Assembly: GCA_030533445.1 (NCBI GenBank)
Contig: CM060080.1
Coordinates: 23,761,377-23,825,376, forward strand
Direction: 5' to 3'
Source of the DNA: Cyprinodon diabolis
Taxonomy: Eukaryota > Chordata > Actinopteri > Cyprinodontiformes > Cyprinodontidae
DNA: 64,000 nt
Part shown: positions 13,807 through 26,900 of the stretch, piece by piece
Layout: the number at the start of each line of letters is the position of its first letter
How positions within the stretch are numbered: the first letter of the stretch is position 1
The notes under the pieces: generated by a model
Told to the model about the DNA's origin: nothing
Database searches by the model: none
The model's input: the letters and a program-made list of their open reading frames with translations, nothing else
Position numbers and translations under genes: made by a program

Positions 13807-14973
13807 GAAGGATCCAGCCAAAACATGAACCCAGCAGAAAACCAGGCATGTGAACTCCTCAGACCTCCCCTTATACAGGAGTCTGACCTTTGGAGCTTTT
13901 TTTATGGGGAGAGAGATGATTTTTTCCTGTTTCTGCCACCGCCATCAGCTCCAAGAGCCCCTCAGCGGGCGCTCCAAGCCTGTAAGGCCCCTCAGCGGGC
14001 GCTCCGAGCCTCTAAGGCCCCTCAGCGGGCACTCCAAGCCTCCAAGGCACCTCAGCGGGCGCTCCAAGCCTTCAAGGCCCACTCCATGGTGGTTCCTGAG
14101 CCGCAGTGGGCGGCCCCATCTGAGTCTGTTCCTGATTCGGAGCCGCAATCGGCGGGCTCCTCTGTTCCTGATTCGGAGCTGCAATCGGCGGGCTCCTCTG
14201 TTCCAGATTCGGAGCCGCGGTCAGCGGTCTCCTCTGTTCCTGATTCGGAGCTACGGTCGGTGGTCTCCTATGTTCCTGATTCGGAGCGGCGGTCGGTGGT
14301 CTCCTCTGTTCCTGATTCGGAGCCAGTGTCGGTGGTCTCCTCTGTTCCTGATTCGGAGCCACTGTCGGTGGTCTCCTCTGTTCCTGATTTAGAGCCGCAG
14401 TGGGCGGCCCTGTCTGAGGCTGTTGCAGAGCAGCAGAAGCGGAGGCGGCGTCCTCCTCGGTGCTTCCTGCTGAAGCGGAGGCGGCGTCCTCCTCGGTGCA
14501 TCCTGCTGAGGCGGAGGCGGCGTCCTCCTCCTAGGTTCCTGCAGCATTGGAGACGCCGGCCTCCAGAGCGTCTGTCTCAGTTCCGGCCCCATGGCCGGCC
14601 TCCAGAGCGTCTGTCTCAGCTCCGACCCCACAGCCGGCCTCCAGAGCGTCTGCCTCAGCTCCGGCCCCACGGCCGGCCTCCAGAGCGTCTGCCTCGCCTC
14701 CGGCCCCACGGCCGGCCTCCAGAGACTTTCCGTTGCCCTTGCCCACCCTGGGTGGGTTGTTTTTGGTTTTCGGACTCTGATCTGTTTTCGTGCCTGCCTC
14801 CCTGGTTCCCCCTCCGCCCACCCTGGGTGGGTTGTTTTCTGTTTCTGGACATTTTAGGGCATCTTGGATCCGCACTTAAGTGGGGGGTACTGTCAGGGTC
14901 TTGGTCTGTTTGTTCCTGTTTTCCTTGGTTATCCTTTTGTTGTCCTCTGCTGCCCTCTTGTGTCCGCCCTTGA
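13801..14973 (+). CDS. Repetitive 390-residue ORF of the non-autonomous element
   Basis: The ORF starts at the ATG in the last six bases of the 5' LTR (MTEGSSQNMNPAENQ) and ends inside the 3' LTR. After a unique N-terminus of about 50 residues it consists of successive tandem arrays: about four PQRALQASKA units, about eight SSVPDSEPRSV units (39 bp each), three RRRRPPRCFLL units, about five HGRPPERLPQLRP units (39 bp) and two PPWVGCF units. The middle is acidic and the second half strongly Arg/Pro-rich. No known domain is visible. By position it replaces gag; whether it binds RNA (the Arg-rich part would suit) is a guess. It may not be translated at all. Confidence 0.6.
   Translation: MTEGSSQNMNPAENQACELLRPPLIQESDLWSFFYGERDDFFLFLPPPSAPRAPQRALQACKAPQRALRASKAPQRALQASKAPQRALQAFKAHSMVVPEPQWAAPSESVPDSEPQSAGSSVPDSELQSAGSSVPDSEPRSAVSSVPDSELRSVVSYVPDSERRSVVSSVPDSEPVSVVSSVPDSEPLSVVSSVPDLEPQWAALSEAVAEQQKRRRRPPRCFLLKRRRRPPRCILLRRRRRPPPRFLQHWRRRPPERLSQFRPHGRPPERLSQLRPHSRPPERLPQLRPHGRPPERLPRLRPHGRPPETFRCPCPPWVGCFWFSDSDLFSCLPPWFPLRPPWVGCFLFLDILGHLGSALKWGVLSGSWSVCSCFPWLSFCCPLLPSCVRP
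13808..13818 (+). other. Predicted self-priming primer-binding site
   Basis: AAGGATCCAGC, one base (G, 13807) after the LTR. It is the exact reverse complement of GCTGGATCCTT at 13575-13585, the predicted transcript start. This matches the Tf1/sushi mode, in which the RNA 5' end folds back as primer, and I see no need to invoke a tRNA. A TRNA alternative was not excluded by search. Confidence 0.75.
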
Positions 14974-15305
14974 TCTGTTTCACCTTTCCTGCCAGCACCT
15001 GTTGCCAATTTCCTCGTCAGCTCTCTCTTTGTCTCTGTCCCCTTTAAAAGCCCTCCCTCTTCAGTTCCTGTTTGCTGGATCCTCGTCTTACTACCGTCTA
15101 TCATCTGCCTGCCTTGTCTCGTCTCTCCCTGGCTTCTGGTTTTGGTTAATCCCTGATGTCTCCTTGGTTCTGGTACGTCTGGTATTTTCAGTTGGACTCT
15201 GATTTCTGCCCCTGGATCTGTTAACCTGAATAAACGGACTTTAATTCACCTCTGCCTACTGGTCTCTGCATATGGGTCCTCCATACAAACACCGCTTTCA
15301 TGACA
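14891..15305 (+). repeat. 3' LTR of the non-autonomous element
   Basis: 415 bp, same ends as the 5' LTR. The primer segment here reads GCTGGATCCTC, one mismatch from the 5' copy. It is preceded by the polypurine tract at 14880-14890. Confidence 0.9.
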
Positions 15306-15663
15306 TGGACCTCAACCATGTCTTTTCTTCTCCTTTGTACATATTAGCTTAATTTAGTTGAGTTTGACTAGTTTAATGAAGAGTTTTTAACTGAAATATG
15401 TTTGACTTGAAGCTGAATGATTTTTGTTTGCAAAGTCTTATATTTTAAATGGAAGTTGTTGTAAATTTATTCCATATATGTGCTGTTATATGTTTGACAA
15501 TTATTTGAGCTCCATTCACACTTTTATGAGCTATTCCAACATGCAGTCATCTGAACATTTGTTCACTGAACAATATATGACAGTCCAAATATTATTTGAT
15601 TAAACAAAATAGTTACCACTCCTGCTGGGGTGGGCAATAATTATAATTGCACAATACCCCTGA

Positions 15664-15890
15664 ACACCTCCTGAGGAAGGTGTTACAGGCCTTTCCAAGA
15701 CGGAGGGGGTCTAAGGTACGCCCCAGGGCATACTGGAGGGACTATGTCTCTCGGCTGGCCCTGGATTGCCTAAGACTTCTCTAAGAGAGCAGCTGGAGGA
15801 TGTGTCTGAGGAGAGGAAAGTCTGGGAATCTCTGCTGAGACAGTTATCCCCTGCAACCTTTTTCTGGATAAGCAGAAGAAGACAAACACG
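15664..15890 (+). mobile_element. 3' tail of a LINE (L2/Rex-like), truncated
   Basis: The text CTCCTGAGGAAGGTGTT ... ACTATGTCTCTCGGCTGGCCCTGG ... CTGGATAAGCAGAAGAAG is the decayed end of a LINE reverse-transcriptase ORF frequent in fish (YVSRLAL-type end followed by a stop). Only the last about 230 bases remain, as is usual for 5'-truncated LINE copies. Family assigned from memory. Confidence 0.55.
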
Positions 15891-18123
15891 ACTACAAGGA
15901 TTAACCAGTACCCCATGAGATGTTTAAAACTTGAGATAATGTTTTAGAATCTCTCCCCATCACTCATTTGTAGGGGTGAGCAGTTGGGGTTAGTGGGGCA
16001 TGGTCAAGACAAGGGAAAGTGGCAGCTGCCCTAATTTGAACAATGGAGAGTCAGCATGGATACATTTTGTAAGAGGCTTTATGGAGCCGCGTGGGGAGTT
16101 TGAAGTGTGGCTAGAGGTGTTGAGGCCTTGTTCTGCTCTTGAGGCAGTAAGGCCGGGATGCTTTTAGTTTTAAAACTGAGGCTATGATGACTTAAACATA
16201 TCCTGTTTGTACCAATAAGAAATTCAACTGCTATAACCATGGCTCAACCCTAAGAGGGCAGCACTAACTCAGACAAATACTGCAGGATGAAACAGGTTTA
16301 CATGAAAATGTTAAATATTGCTGAACTTACATTTTAATAACACCCTTAGGCCCAGTTTAGGGCCTTTACATTTAAGTGAAACAAAAAACGGATGAATTAG
16401 ATTATGTTTTTCAAGAGACATAAAGTGTAGATTGCAGTAATTATGCACATTTAAACATTATGAATGGAACAAAATCCTTAATATATCATTTATGTAAAAA
16501 CACAAATAATACCTGACTACCTATAAAGGGAGGTTGTAGGAAAGTATTTATATTTGTAGAGATTTATTTTATGGAAACTCCCTGAAAAGTAAGGTATAAA
16601 AAACAGGACTAAGTTTCCACAGCCATGTTACCCTGAGCCTAATTACTATACAGGTTTCATTAATCTGATATACCTCTGTCTCTTTTTTGCAACAGTTTAA
16701 CTTAAAATGTCAATTTCTTAAATAAATCCTTTCAATCATAGTAAATGCAAAGTGGTTGCAGCTGTGGAGCTCATACTACTTTCATCCTAAGGTCTTAATG
16801 TTAAGGTAATATGGAGAAAACATTTGGGGGTCAGTTGTTTTTAATTTTTCATCAAGAGGGGCAGGAAGAATGTGTGCATTTGGTCTCATTAGGTGCACCT
16901 TGAATAAACTGACCTGACAGTGGTTCCCTTAATCTCTCTCCTGTGGCTCCTGCTCTGACGCACTGTTTTCACTAGCTAGTGATCAGTCAGAACCTTCATT
17001 TGAATCGTATCCAAATGACCTTTGTTGAAACAGAAGCCGGCCTCCAGTTTCCAGGGCCCAGTTGTAAGTGAGGGAAATTACACTGAACTGATGGTTGTTG
17101 TGGGATAATATGCCAAAGAATCAGAATGCAATGTTCTTGTAAAAAACTTTTAAGTAAAACACCAATGAAAGAGATGAAAGAAAAGAATTCTTGCAAGTTA
17201 AAAAAAAAGATATAGACCTAATAAATAAACCTCGATAAAATGTCATTATTCCTAGTTTTTATTTTTATTTATTTTTTTATCAAAGACTGGTCATATCAAA
17301 AATATCCATAGGACAATTTTTTTACCAATCAGTTCACTTGAACCTACATGAAAACCATCTCCTCAATTAGTGTTGTTGTGTTTTACTAACTCTTTTAAAC
17401 ACTTTTCCCAGAGAGCTTTATCATGATTAGGATACAAAGAATTTTATTAATGTCAGTGAAAAAATCTGCATCACTCATTAAAAAGAAACAGTTATACATT
17501 CCTTCTTTTATTTCTATAGAGTATTAACTTAAACCAGTGCATGGGAGCCCTTATTTACTCATATAGAAAGATCTTGATTTTATTTGTCTCAGAATGCATA
17601 ATACAGTGTGCTATTATTTGGGTGGAAAAGTAAAAATGCCTTTTTTATTTGACATCTTAAAGGTATGAAAATTCATCTGTTTTAATGCTTTATCTTATAC
17701 CTGCAACATCTTGTGCTTTGCAGTCTGCAAGTATTGGAAAACTGCTCCAAATGTCAAAACATTTGTGTCCTTCCACTGACATGCAATAATGAGGGCAAAA
17801 AAAAGGTTTGAAGAGGGAAAAATATTGTGTTTTGATTAAACAGCTTGATAAAAAAAATGTAATGCTGTAATACAGCTCACTGAATCACAGGTGTTTGGCT
17901 TCACCTTTCGTCTAGTCATATATGTCTTCCCTGACTTGATTTGCAATTCATATTGACTTAGGGTGCGTCCTGACTAGAGTCTGATGGGATGAACTTCAGC
18001 TTAATGCATCTTTAGGGTTTGGACGGAAGGATAAGCTGGTCAAATGGTATAGTCATGGTGAATATTTAGACAGAGATTTTATGTTAGTTTTAGTGGTGAT
18101 GAAAACTTAGCTCAGGAAACAGA
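15891..18123. other. Upstream region of plcb2
   Basis: No ORF or element was recognised. It should contain the plcb2 promoter and 5' UTR. No TATA box or non-coding first exon could be placed with confidence. Confidence 0.4.
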
Positions 18124-20993
18124 ATGAATAAGAAAAGATACTTTCTTGACCCTCCAGAGGTCAAAGACTACTTGGTCAAAGGAGAACGGTTTACCAAATG
18201 GTCGGAGGTAATAAATATCTTTTTTTTTTTTTATCATCTCGAAGCTTTGTTATTTAACACAGCTCAAACCTCAGGTTATGTGTGTCGTAACAAGTAACTT
18301 GTTTAAAACCAATGCATACAATTTGTGTAAAAGCCAGTTCTCTTGTCTTTTCCAAGGACAAAACAAAGACTGTTCCCGTCACCATGAAGATGGATCCAAA
18401 AGGTTTTTACGTCTATTGGATGAACCAAAGCAAGGTAATCAATTTGAAGAGATCTTGTCGATATAAAGAGGCAATTATTTGCATTCGGTAAATGAAATTA
18501 GTAAGATAGAAAATCATCTTAATAAGGGTTTGGTTAAATTATACACTTTTTATGTGCCCTTTTAGTTTGTATTATATTAAGGCGGACAGTATCAGAACAA
18601 TCGGCAACTATAATGTTGGCAGGTTGTCATTATAGCCTTTTCAGCACCAGATGAGCTTGTCCATATTATTGTTTAAAAAATATCTAAAATGCAGGTTATC
18701 ATGTCCCAGGTTCAGACCCCCTTCCTGCCGGAGCAGCTGTTGATAGGTGCTAATGTGGACTGGACTGGTGTTCTGGTTTTCAGGACATCAGAAAACCACT
18801 GAGGATTTAATCCAATCATTGAATCGTGTCTGATTTGCAGCAGAACGGCCTAGTCTTAAATGTTACTTTATAAAAGGCTAGAGAAATAATCTCACAGGCA
18901 AAGAAAACCATGTAGTTTTTGTTGTTGAATCTAAAAGAATATTTGGCCCAGTGCCGATATGAAGAATTTACTGCAGGAAATGACTGTGACTCTTGTTTTT
19001 AGGAGACAACATTCCTGGATGTTGCTACAATCAGAGATACGAGAACAGGAAAATATGCAAAACTTCCCAAAGTGAGTATGGCATTATCACTTTATTATAT
19101 TGTTTAATATTCTGGAAGGTCTTTGCAATTTAGTCAAATGGAGGCTGCTTCTTGTGCAGGAATCACTGCATGTATGCAAATATGAAGTTGAGCCCTTAGC
19201 TCACCCATTAATTTGAGAAACATATTTGAATTGCAAAAAACAGCTGTGGACAAATGTACAAGGCATTCTGCCCAACACAGATGCACCAGAGCAAAAATAA
19301 GGATAAGCACACACGGTCTGAATGACTACTGAATGACTCATGATCCAGGTCCTCAAGGATTATTCTTGTTTTTCTTTATGTTTTGATGAGCTAAGATTGG
19401 CCAGGTTTTAGTTTCTGTGGACTTTTTTTTTTAGTCCTCAAAGGCTTAGGAGTGAGAAAATGCAGTCATCTATCATCATCATGCCTCACAGAGAGGGAAA
19501 TGTATTTCCCTAGAGTGCTGCAAGAGCTGCATAATTCCAGTCAGGATGCAGATGGAAGCACATCTTCCTATTTGGCCCCAAAGGAGTTGTTGAGAAAGCA
19601 GCTCCAAGGCTCACGTCATTTCTGCATCGCTGATAGTGGAATAGCACTGATTAACTGTAGGGAGGCATGCACAGGAAGGTCCCACCTTAAACAGAACTGT
19701 TTTTCCCTTTATGTAGTGTGTTTCTATGAGCTCTTTTGGGAGCCTATGTGTTTGTATAAAAATCTCAGAGTGTTTGTGCCCATGTTTGCATAAGGTGCTC
19801 ACCCAATTTGCATGGAAAGGTGACTCTGGATTGTAGTCTCTTTAGATTCAAGATTGCCTGTATTTAACAGCTTAAGAAAGAAAAAATTAAGATAGATCTT
19901 ATTTACTAATGTACGTCTGTTTTTCACAGCATCCAAAAGTCCGCAATGTCTTCAACTTGGATTTCCCTGACAGCAACCACCTTGCCAAAACACTGACCAT
20001 TGTCTCAGGCCCTGACATGGTGAATCTCACCTACCATAACTTCTTTGCCTCCAAAGAGAAAGTGACTCAGGTAAAAGCAAAGTCCTGATTGAAGCTGTCT
20101 GCTATTTTATTTGCAGAAAAAGCAGAAACAAAGACAGAAGCTGTCTGCTATTACATAACAATCCTTTGCTCCCCCTCTAATGAAGACCTCACTGCTTCCT
20201 TTTAACTTGGATTAGACTTTACGTTGTCACTACTTAGATTTGCTCGGCTACACTAAATTACAGGTTTTCTTTGATAAAATGCAACATTTCATATTTATTT
20301 CTTTTGTAGCCTGTTGCAATTACTTTCTGCTTATAAATACCATCTATAGTCAATACATGCATAGTCTCTCTGCGCATGTAAATAAATATTTATATCCTGT
20401 ATAGCACTTCTGCATAGAAGCAAACTACATTTATTTGATTTGTGCTTGTGATAGTACAATGACAATAAAGTTTAATTCTATTCTATTCTAACATTTATTC
20501 TCATTCTCTTAACTGCTACTATTTTCACACCATCTAGTGGCAAAAGAGAGAAGTTTTTATATTAATTCAAACACTAGAGCATTGCTAAAGTATTGATGTC
20601 ATGTAAAACTTGTAGTCGGGTAACTTACATAAAGCTAAGTAATAATAGATCATTTTAATAGAATATATTCATAAAACATTTTACATTTCAAATGAGACCT
20701 AAAAAGAAAAGTAATCCAAGGTTTTTAATATTTTATAATGATTCAAATCCCAAAAGTGCGGCATGCCTATTCTCAATGTAAAACATGAAATGTTTTGTTC
20801 CTTACATGACAAAAAAATAAAAAGATTAATTAGAACTAATACTTTTGCAGTGCAAATCTCCTTAATTGATCACTTTGAATATAAAACAATACCATTTATT
20901 TTTCTCTTCAAAGAACTGGGCGGATGACATTCTTTCAATCGCATACAATGCAGCAAGAGCTAATGCATGTAGACAGGTTTTCCTGGAGAAAAT
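18124..20993 (+). CDS. plcb2: plcb2 exons 1-5: PH domain
   Basis: Residues 1-151, including the PH domain (about 10-135), which in this family binds membrane, Rac and G beta-gamma. Visible blocks: VKGERFTKW (exon 1), [12 protein letters not shown] (exon 2), [14 protein letters not shown] (exon 3) and [17 protein letters not shown] (exon 4). Exon 5 (20914-20993) ends two bases into a codon completed by exon 6. A block at 19452-19793 in intron 3 is open but has no splice logic and is not part of the gene. Confidence 0.92.
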
Positions 20994-23900
20994 GTAAGTA
21001 AACATCAAATAATGTTGCACTGCCGTAGAAGTGAATAACCAAAGCTTTGTACAAAATTAGATTAAGCTGAATCAACGCTCACAAGATCACAATATAATTC
21101 TTGTGACATCAATTTCAGATATGTCCGCATTTCTCTTCAGACCAACAAGGATGGGAAAATCCCCGTGAAGAAGTAGGTTACAGTATAACCATTGAGGCTC
21201 TGCGTTCTGTGTATTCTCCTGTCTGATGTATTGGCTGTGTTTCTTTAAGCATTTACAAAATGTTCCCTGCTGATAAGAAGAGGGTGGAAAGTGCTTTAGC
21301 AGCAGCTCACCTCCCAAAAGGAAAGGTCAGGAACAAAAAAAATATTATTGGAGTAAAGAAAGCATGTCAAAATTTACTTTTCTTTTATTATTATTATTAT
21401 TATTGGCTGTTTATCAAAATGTGATTAAAAAAATTTTTTTTTGTCAGTATGACACCATTAAGCCTGACGTATTTACTGAAGATGCCTTCAGGACCTTCCT
21501 GACAAATCTCTGTCCAAGACCAGAGATTTATGAGATCTTCACTTCATAGTAGGTCATCATGGGCTACAGTGGAGCTCAGTGGACTCTAAAGGGTTGAGCC
21601 CCATGAGGTGCATTGCTGATGTTATTGTCATGCTTCATTCTGCACTGCAGTTCCAACAAACCTACCATGACGAAGGACAATTTCACCAAGTTCCTGAATG
21701 AAAAACAGCGGGACTCCCGGCTCAACGAAGAGCTGTTCCCACGTCTACGGCAAGACCAGATCAAGGCCCTCATTGACAAGTATGAGCCGGTCTCCAATAA
21801 TTCCAACAGAGGTAAAAACTCTCAGCAGATCATATTCTTGTTCGATAATGTGTTTGAACTTTCACTGTAACCGTTTTTCTATGAATCTGCAGGTCTGATC
21901 TCTCCAGAAGGTCTTTTGTATTTCCTGATGGGTCCAGAGGTATCAGTTGTCATGCAGGACAAGCTGGCCAAGTGTCAGGACATGAACCAACCTATACCCC
22001 ACTATTTCGTCAAGTCCTCCCACAACACATACCTAACAGGTTAGACACTGATCTGACATCAACCTTGAGGTTATTGGTTCTTTAAATAGAAAACAGTTTC
22101 AGGACATTTTCACATGGAGGGGCATGCAGGAACCAGGGTGCTCTGGTGGGTGGCCGAAAACTAATAGGCACCAAAACCAGCTCACGGTCAACCTGTACTA
22201 GTAACAATGAAGCTATATCTATATTTTACAAATAAATCAATGAAGACGGAGCAGATTTTCATGAAGCCCTTGCTAATACATATTTATATATTTATATATA
22301 TTTCACACATATTTATATATTTGTGCGTTTTACATGATTTTATGGCTCTATATAATATATACAATAAATGGATTTAGCAGTTAGTCTTTGAATACATAGT
22401 GTCATGCATTGGTTTACGAATCTGACCCACATGCAGAGAAACCACTCAGAGAACAAGGGAAAAGTTTAATAGGTTTATTGAGGGGGGTAAAACAGGACTT
22501 GGATCTGGAACTCAGTGAGCTGGTAACCCGGAACTGGAAGTGAGAAGGGAAGTTCAGTGGTCAGTTCAGGTACCGTGGGAATCTTGGAAGCAGTTAGTTT
22601 TTTTCAAGAATGGGACTCACGTTAGAGGGGGGCCTTGTTAGTCCATGAATCCAGTCTGTGTGGTAAATCCAGAGAATAGTGCACACGTTGGAGGGCATAC
22701 AGGCTGACAAGCATTGGACCCGGAGGAGTAGTGGAGGGGACTGTCACTCGGATTTCCGATGGGTACTTGAACGAAACATGTTGAGGTTTTCCCCTGCTCA
22801 GTGTAACTCGGTTTTTCCTTCCAGGGGAGAGAAGGTCCAGGAAACCAGTAACACAGGAAAGCTTCCTGCCGGGGAACAAAGACAAAAAACTTGTCAGACT
22901 CAGAGAAACAAAGCTAGGTTAGACTCAGCTAAATTCAGCTTGGCTAGAGTACCCAAAACTGGCAAACACTCTGGCCTCGAGGTAGTTATAGCCCACTGCT
23001 CAAATACTCCTCCAGATAATGGTCCAATGAGCCGCAGGTGTGCAGGGAGGGCCAGCGAAGACAGGGAACCCCTGGTAGTGGAGGAAAAAAAACCACACAA
23101 ACAGTACACACAAGCTGGATTCCTAACACATAGATCACACTATAGAGACAAAATCTCCCCCATAAAACTAATTAACAAAGGAGCATTTATTCTTTTATTA
23201 GTCCTCTTTAATTTTAGCCTTTTACTGTGAGAAATTAATGGAATGAATAAAATTAATTTACAAACTTTAAGAATGTCAAATATGATATTCTATATGATGG
23301 TGGTACTGCTACCACCCCTCTGGTCACAGGAGAACTGCTTGTTCCAGAGGTGGCCAATAATTGGCAACCCCCTCTAGACCTGCCCCTGGTTATAGACTGG
23401 GTTGGTCTTCAGGCATTATACAGAACTTATGACTGTGCTGCTTATGCAGTATTATTTAGGTCATCCTGATACATTATCTTAATACAAGTGGTGAGCTATG
23501 TGTAAAAAGTTGCTTGGTAAAAAAACCACTCAAGCTAAAGTACTGAAGTTGGCTACTCATTTTTGAAAGTACTTTAGTAATTAAAATTACAAATTAATTT
23601 TTCTGATATCAGTACAGTGATGTATAATTTCTAGGGTAATTTTACAGAACCTTGTAAAACCAGAAACCACCTGATGTATTGAAGCATAGAACCACTACAA
23701 ATACTACACATCCTATAAAGAACTTTTGCATAGAAATGCCACAAAAAATAACGATGACTATTTTATTTATTTATTTTTTTTTATATACATGCCAAAATGA
23801 AAACAGAAGAGTCTTGATTCTTCACACACTTTCACTTTGGATTAGTGGTTTAATGTTAAATCTATTACCACTAAGAAATTACAACTCTGCTCTCCTCCTA

Positions 23901-26900
23901 TTAAACAACTTGGACATATGGCAACAACACACACCTTTAAGGTTGGTGGAGGATTTTCACAATTTTTTTAAAAGACCCACTCTCTCCACTTTAAAAAAAA
24001 AATGCACATGCACAACTCATTACTGGCTCCTGAGAGGGAATGCCAACTAAACGCGTGCAAGAGCATGCATGACCCTATTCCTTGTCGTGCATGCTCTCTT
24101 TAATAGTTCCTGTTTGCATTACTCATACAAGCTTACGGTACTTTCCAAAAGACGATTTGCAATTTTTCCACTATGTCAGACTCACCACCGGTAAGTGAAA
24201 ATGGGGACAGGCATGTAGGACGGCCTAACGGAAACATACCACCAGAATGATTGACAATTAGGAGGACCACTTATTTCGACGATCCACCCGGAAAAAGAAC
24301 ATCCTCCACTATAACTTTAATCAACTACAAATAATATTTGCTCTGAGGTTTTTATGTTTGTGAAATGTTATTCAGATCTCTGAAAGCGTGGTGTCCAAAT
24401 TCAGTTCTCAGATGCTGGTATCTTTCATGTTTTAGTTCTACATATGCCTGCTAATTAGCTACCATTTGATCCAAGTGTCTTAAGAAAGAGAGATAACTAA
24501 ACCATCCAGGATACCTGCCCTTAAGGATGAACTCTGATCTTGATCTGACACAGTCTGACCAATTTTCATTTCAAGAAAGAAAAACAGCAACGGCAGATTA
24601 CACAGCTAAGCTGAGCGAAAAGGAGTGTGTATAGACCAGCTAACTAGAAATGTAAGGAATTTAAAGTTATAAGTAGAGTGATCAAGTAAATCTACTTTGT
24701 TACTTTCCAGCACTGCTTAATACTGCATTCCCTTTTTGTAGCATTAAAGTATATTTTGCATTAAGTTTGTAACTTTTAAATGCATTTGCAGGCTTTCATA
24801 TATTTTCTCATTTCTCACTGTTCAGCTGGCCAGTTCTCTGGCGTATCGTCTCCAGAGATGTATCGTCAGTGCCTGCTATCTGGATGCAGGTGTCTGGAGC
24901 TGGATTGCTGGAAAGGAAAACCTCCAGATGAAGAGCCCATTATTACCCATGGCTTCACCATGTGCACCGAAATCCTTTTCAAGGTCATTTCAAATGTTTT
25001 CGCCTTTTTTTTCTCGTTTTTTGAGATTTTTTGTAGGTTTACCAAATGTTTTGCTCAATGTAAGCAACATTAATTCTCAATATCTGCCCCCCCCCACCCC
25101 CTAAAAAAAAAAAAAAAAAAAACCAAACCAAATAACTACAAATGTGCTTATTATTTATTTATTTTGATTTGGTTGACAATCAGCACAACCAGAGACAACC
25201 CTAATATCCAGAGCGGGACACAAAAATGTAAATGAAGGAAGGCAGGCAGGCGCTGTCTTCTCACACTCCATACTTCAATTTATGGACAGCTCCAGCTACA
25301 CAGTCTCATGAGCGCACCTTGGTTCAGTTTGTTTTAGAGTGAGAGGGGTGCTCAGCATTGAAACAGCTTGTGCATTCATTATAAATCATAAAAGTTTCAA
25401 AGAGCAGTGAGACAGATTCAGTTGGTTTAGATTCTGCAGCTATTGATTGTTTCAGTAATTGGTTGTTTCAACATTTTTTGTTTAATCTAAAGAGAGTTGC
25501 TTTTAGTAAATTAGCATTTTAAAATAATAAAATAAAAAAGTATGTGGTATTATACAATTCTTCTCAAAAATAGAGCAAAAAACTTGCTGAAAAAAACATA
25601 CAAAATACTTTATCTGTGTGTCATTTAACAGGATGTGATCGAGGCCATCGCTGAGAGTGCATTCAAGACCTCAAAATTTCCCGTCATTCTCTCATTCGAG
25701 AACCATGTTGACTCGTAAGAACCTCTCTTAATAATAACATAATCTAACAACATAATGACGCCATTTAAAAAAGGAATATCAATTGAAAATAATAAAAATT
25801 TTTTAGCAGATCTAAGAAAATTAACAGATGTTTTGTTTTGTTTTCAGTGTGAAACAACAGGAGAAGATGGCTAACTACTGCAAAACCATATTTGGTGATG
25901 CTCTGCTGACAGAGCCCCTGGAAAAATACCCTGTAGGTTTATTCTTGTGACACAACTTTCTGCCAAATAGATAAAATTCCGATCTGTTTTTAATAAATCG
26001 AAAAAAAAAAATATTGTCTCATACACTTGATATCAGAATGTGTTTAAAACATCGACAGTCAGTTGACTTTTGCAAACTAATCACACATGTAAAGTTAATG
26101 AATGCGCAAAATTGAAGTATTGTGGCTGTTTGGGTTCCAGTCAATGAAAAACAATCACAGCATCACACTAAGTGTTATGAATGAATGTTGGTTTACCAGA
26201 TAAAATAGAAGTGTCTGTACTTCAGAGTTATTTAAGGCCAGATAATATCAGGCATATAAGGAACATTTCAACATTTTCGACCTGTCTTCCTACATTGAAC
26301 TTTAAGTGTGGGATCAGAAAAACTAATTTGATTTGAGACTTTTACGTATTTGTGGTGAATTTAGGTGGGTTTATTCTTCAGACTGCAAAGTGAAACAATT
26401 GTGATTTTTATTTTCTTATATCACACGAAGAGACTCAATATAGCAAAAGGAAATAAACCAAATCTAGAAGAATAAGTAATTTTTTTGTTTTTAAAATAAT
26501 AAGAACCAAAATGTTCTTTTGTCCTCGACTAAATCGTCAATTAAGTTTGATAATGTTCAGTTGAATAAATTTCACTTTTCAAGAACCTTCTGTGCAATTA
26601 TACATATGAATTTACAACCTGAACAATTTTGAACTATCATAAAAAATATTTGATTGAATTTACTTTATTATTTTCTTCCTAACTCTTTAACCAAGCTCAA
26701 GCCAGGGCAGCAGATCCCGAGTCCATCTGAACTTATGGGCAAGATCCTCATCAAGAACAAGAAGGGAAGCCATGAGAAGCCAGCCCAGACAAAGAAACCC
26801 AGTCCCACCGTCACTGACCAGACTCCTGCAGCTGAACCTGCCCAAGAGCCAAATGCTTCTTCTCAGGATGGAAGTGACCCAGCAGCTCCCACCCAGGAAA

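Larger units (their letters stand above)
13394..15305 (+). mobile_element. Non-autonomous Tf1/sushi-type LTR element, intact structure
   Basis: 1912 bp with two LTRs (13394-13806 and 14891-15305, both TGTCAGGG...CATGACA), a perfect 5-bp target duplication TGGAC (13389-13393 and 15306-15310) and a polypurine tract GTGGGGGGTAC touching the right LTR. The internal part is only about 1.1 kb and has no protease, RT or integrase, only a repetitive ORF, so mobilisation must have come from another element. The LTRs differ at roughly a dozen positions plus one 2-bp indel (about 3%), so the insertion is not recent. The 11 nt after the LTR are complementary to a segment inside the LTR (self-priming, see separate entries). 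Confidence 0.9.

Noticed and set aside
14072..14875. Minus-strand repetitive ORFs inside the 13.4-kb element
   Set aside because: Shadows of the plus-strand minisatellite ORF: repeat units that are multiples of three keep several frames open. The plus frame is preferred because it starts at the LTR edge as gag does.
22679..23230. 183-codon plus-strand ORF
   Set aside because: It lies inside a solo LTR with exact 5-bp target duplications.
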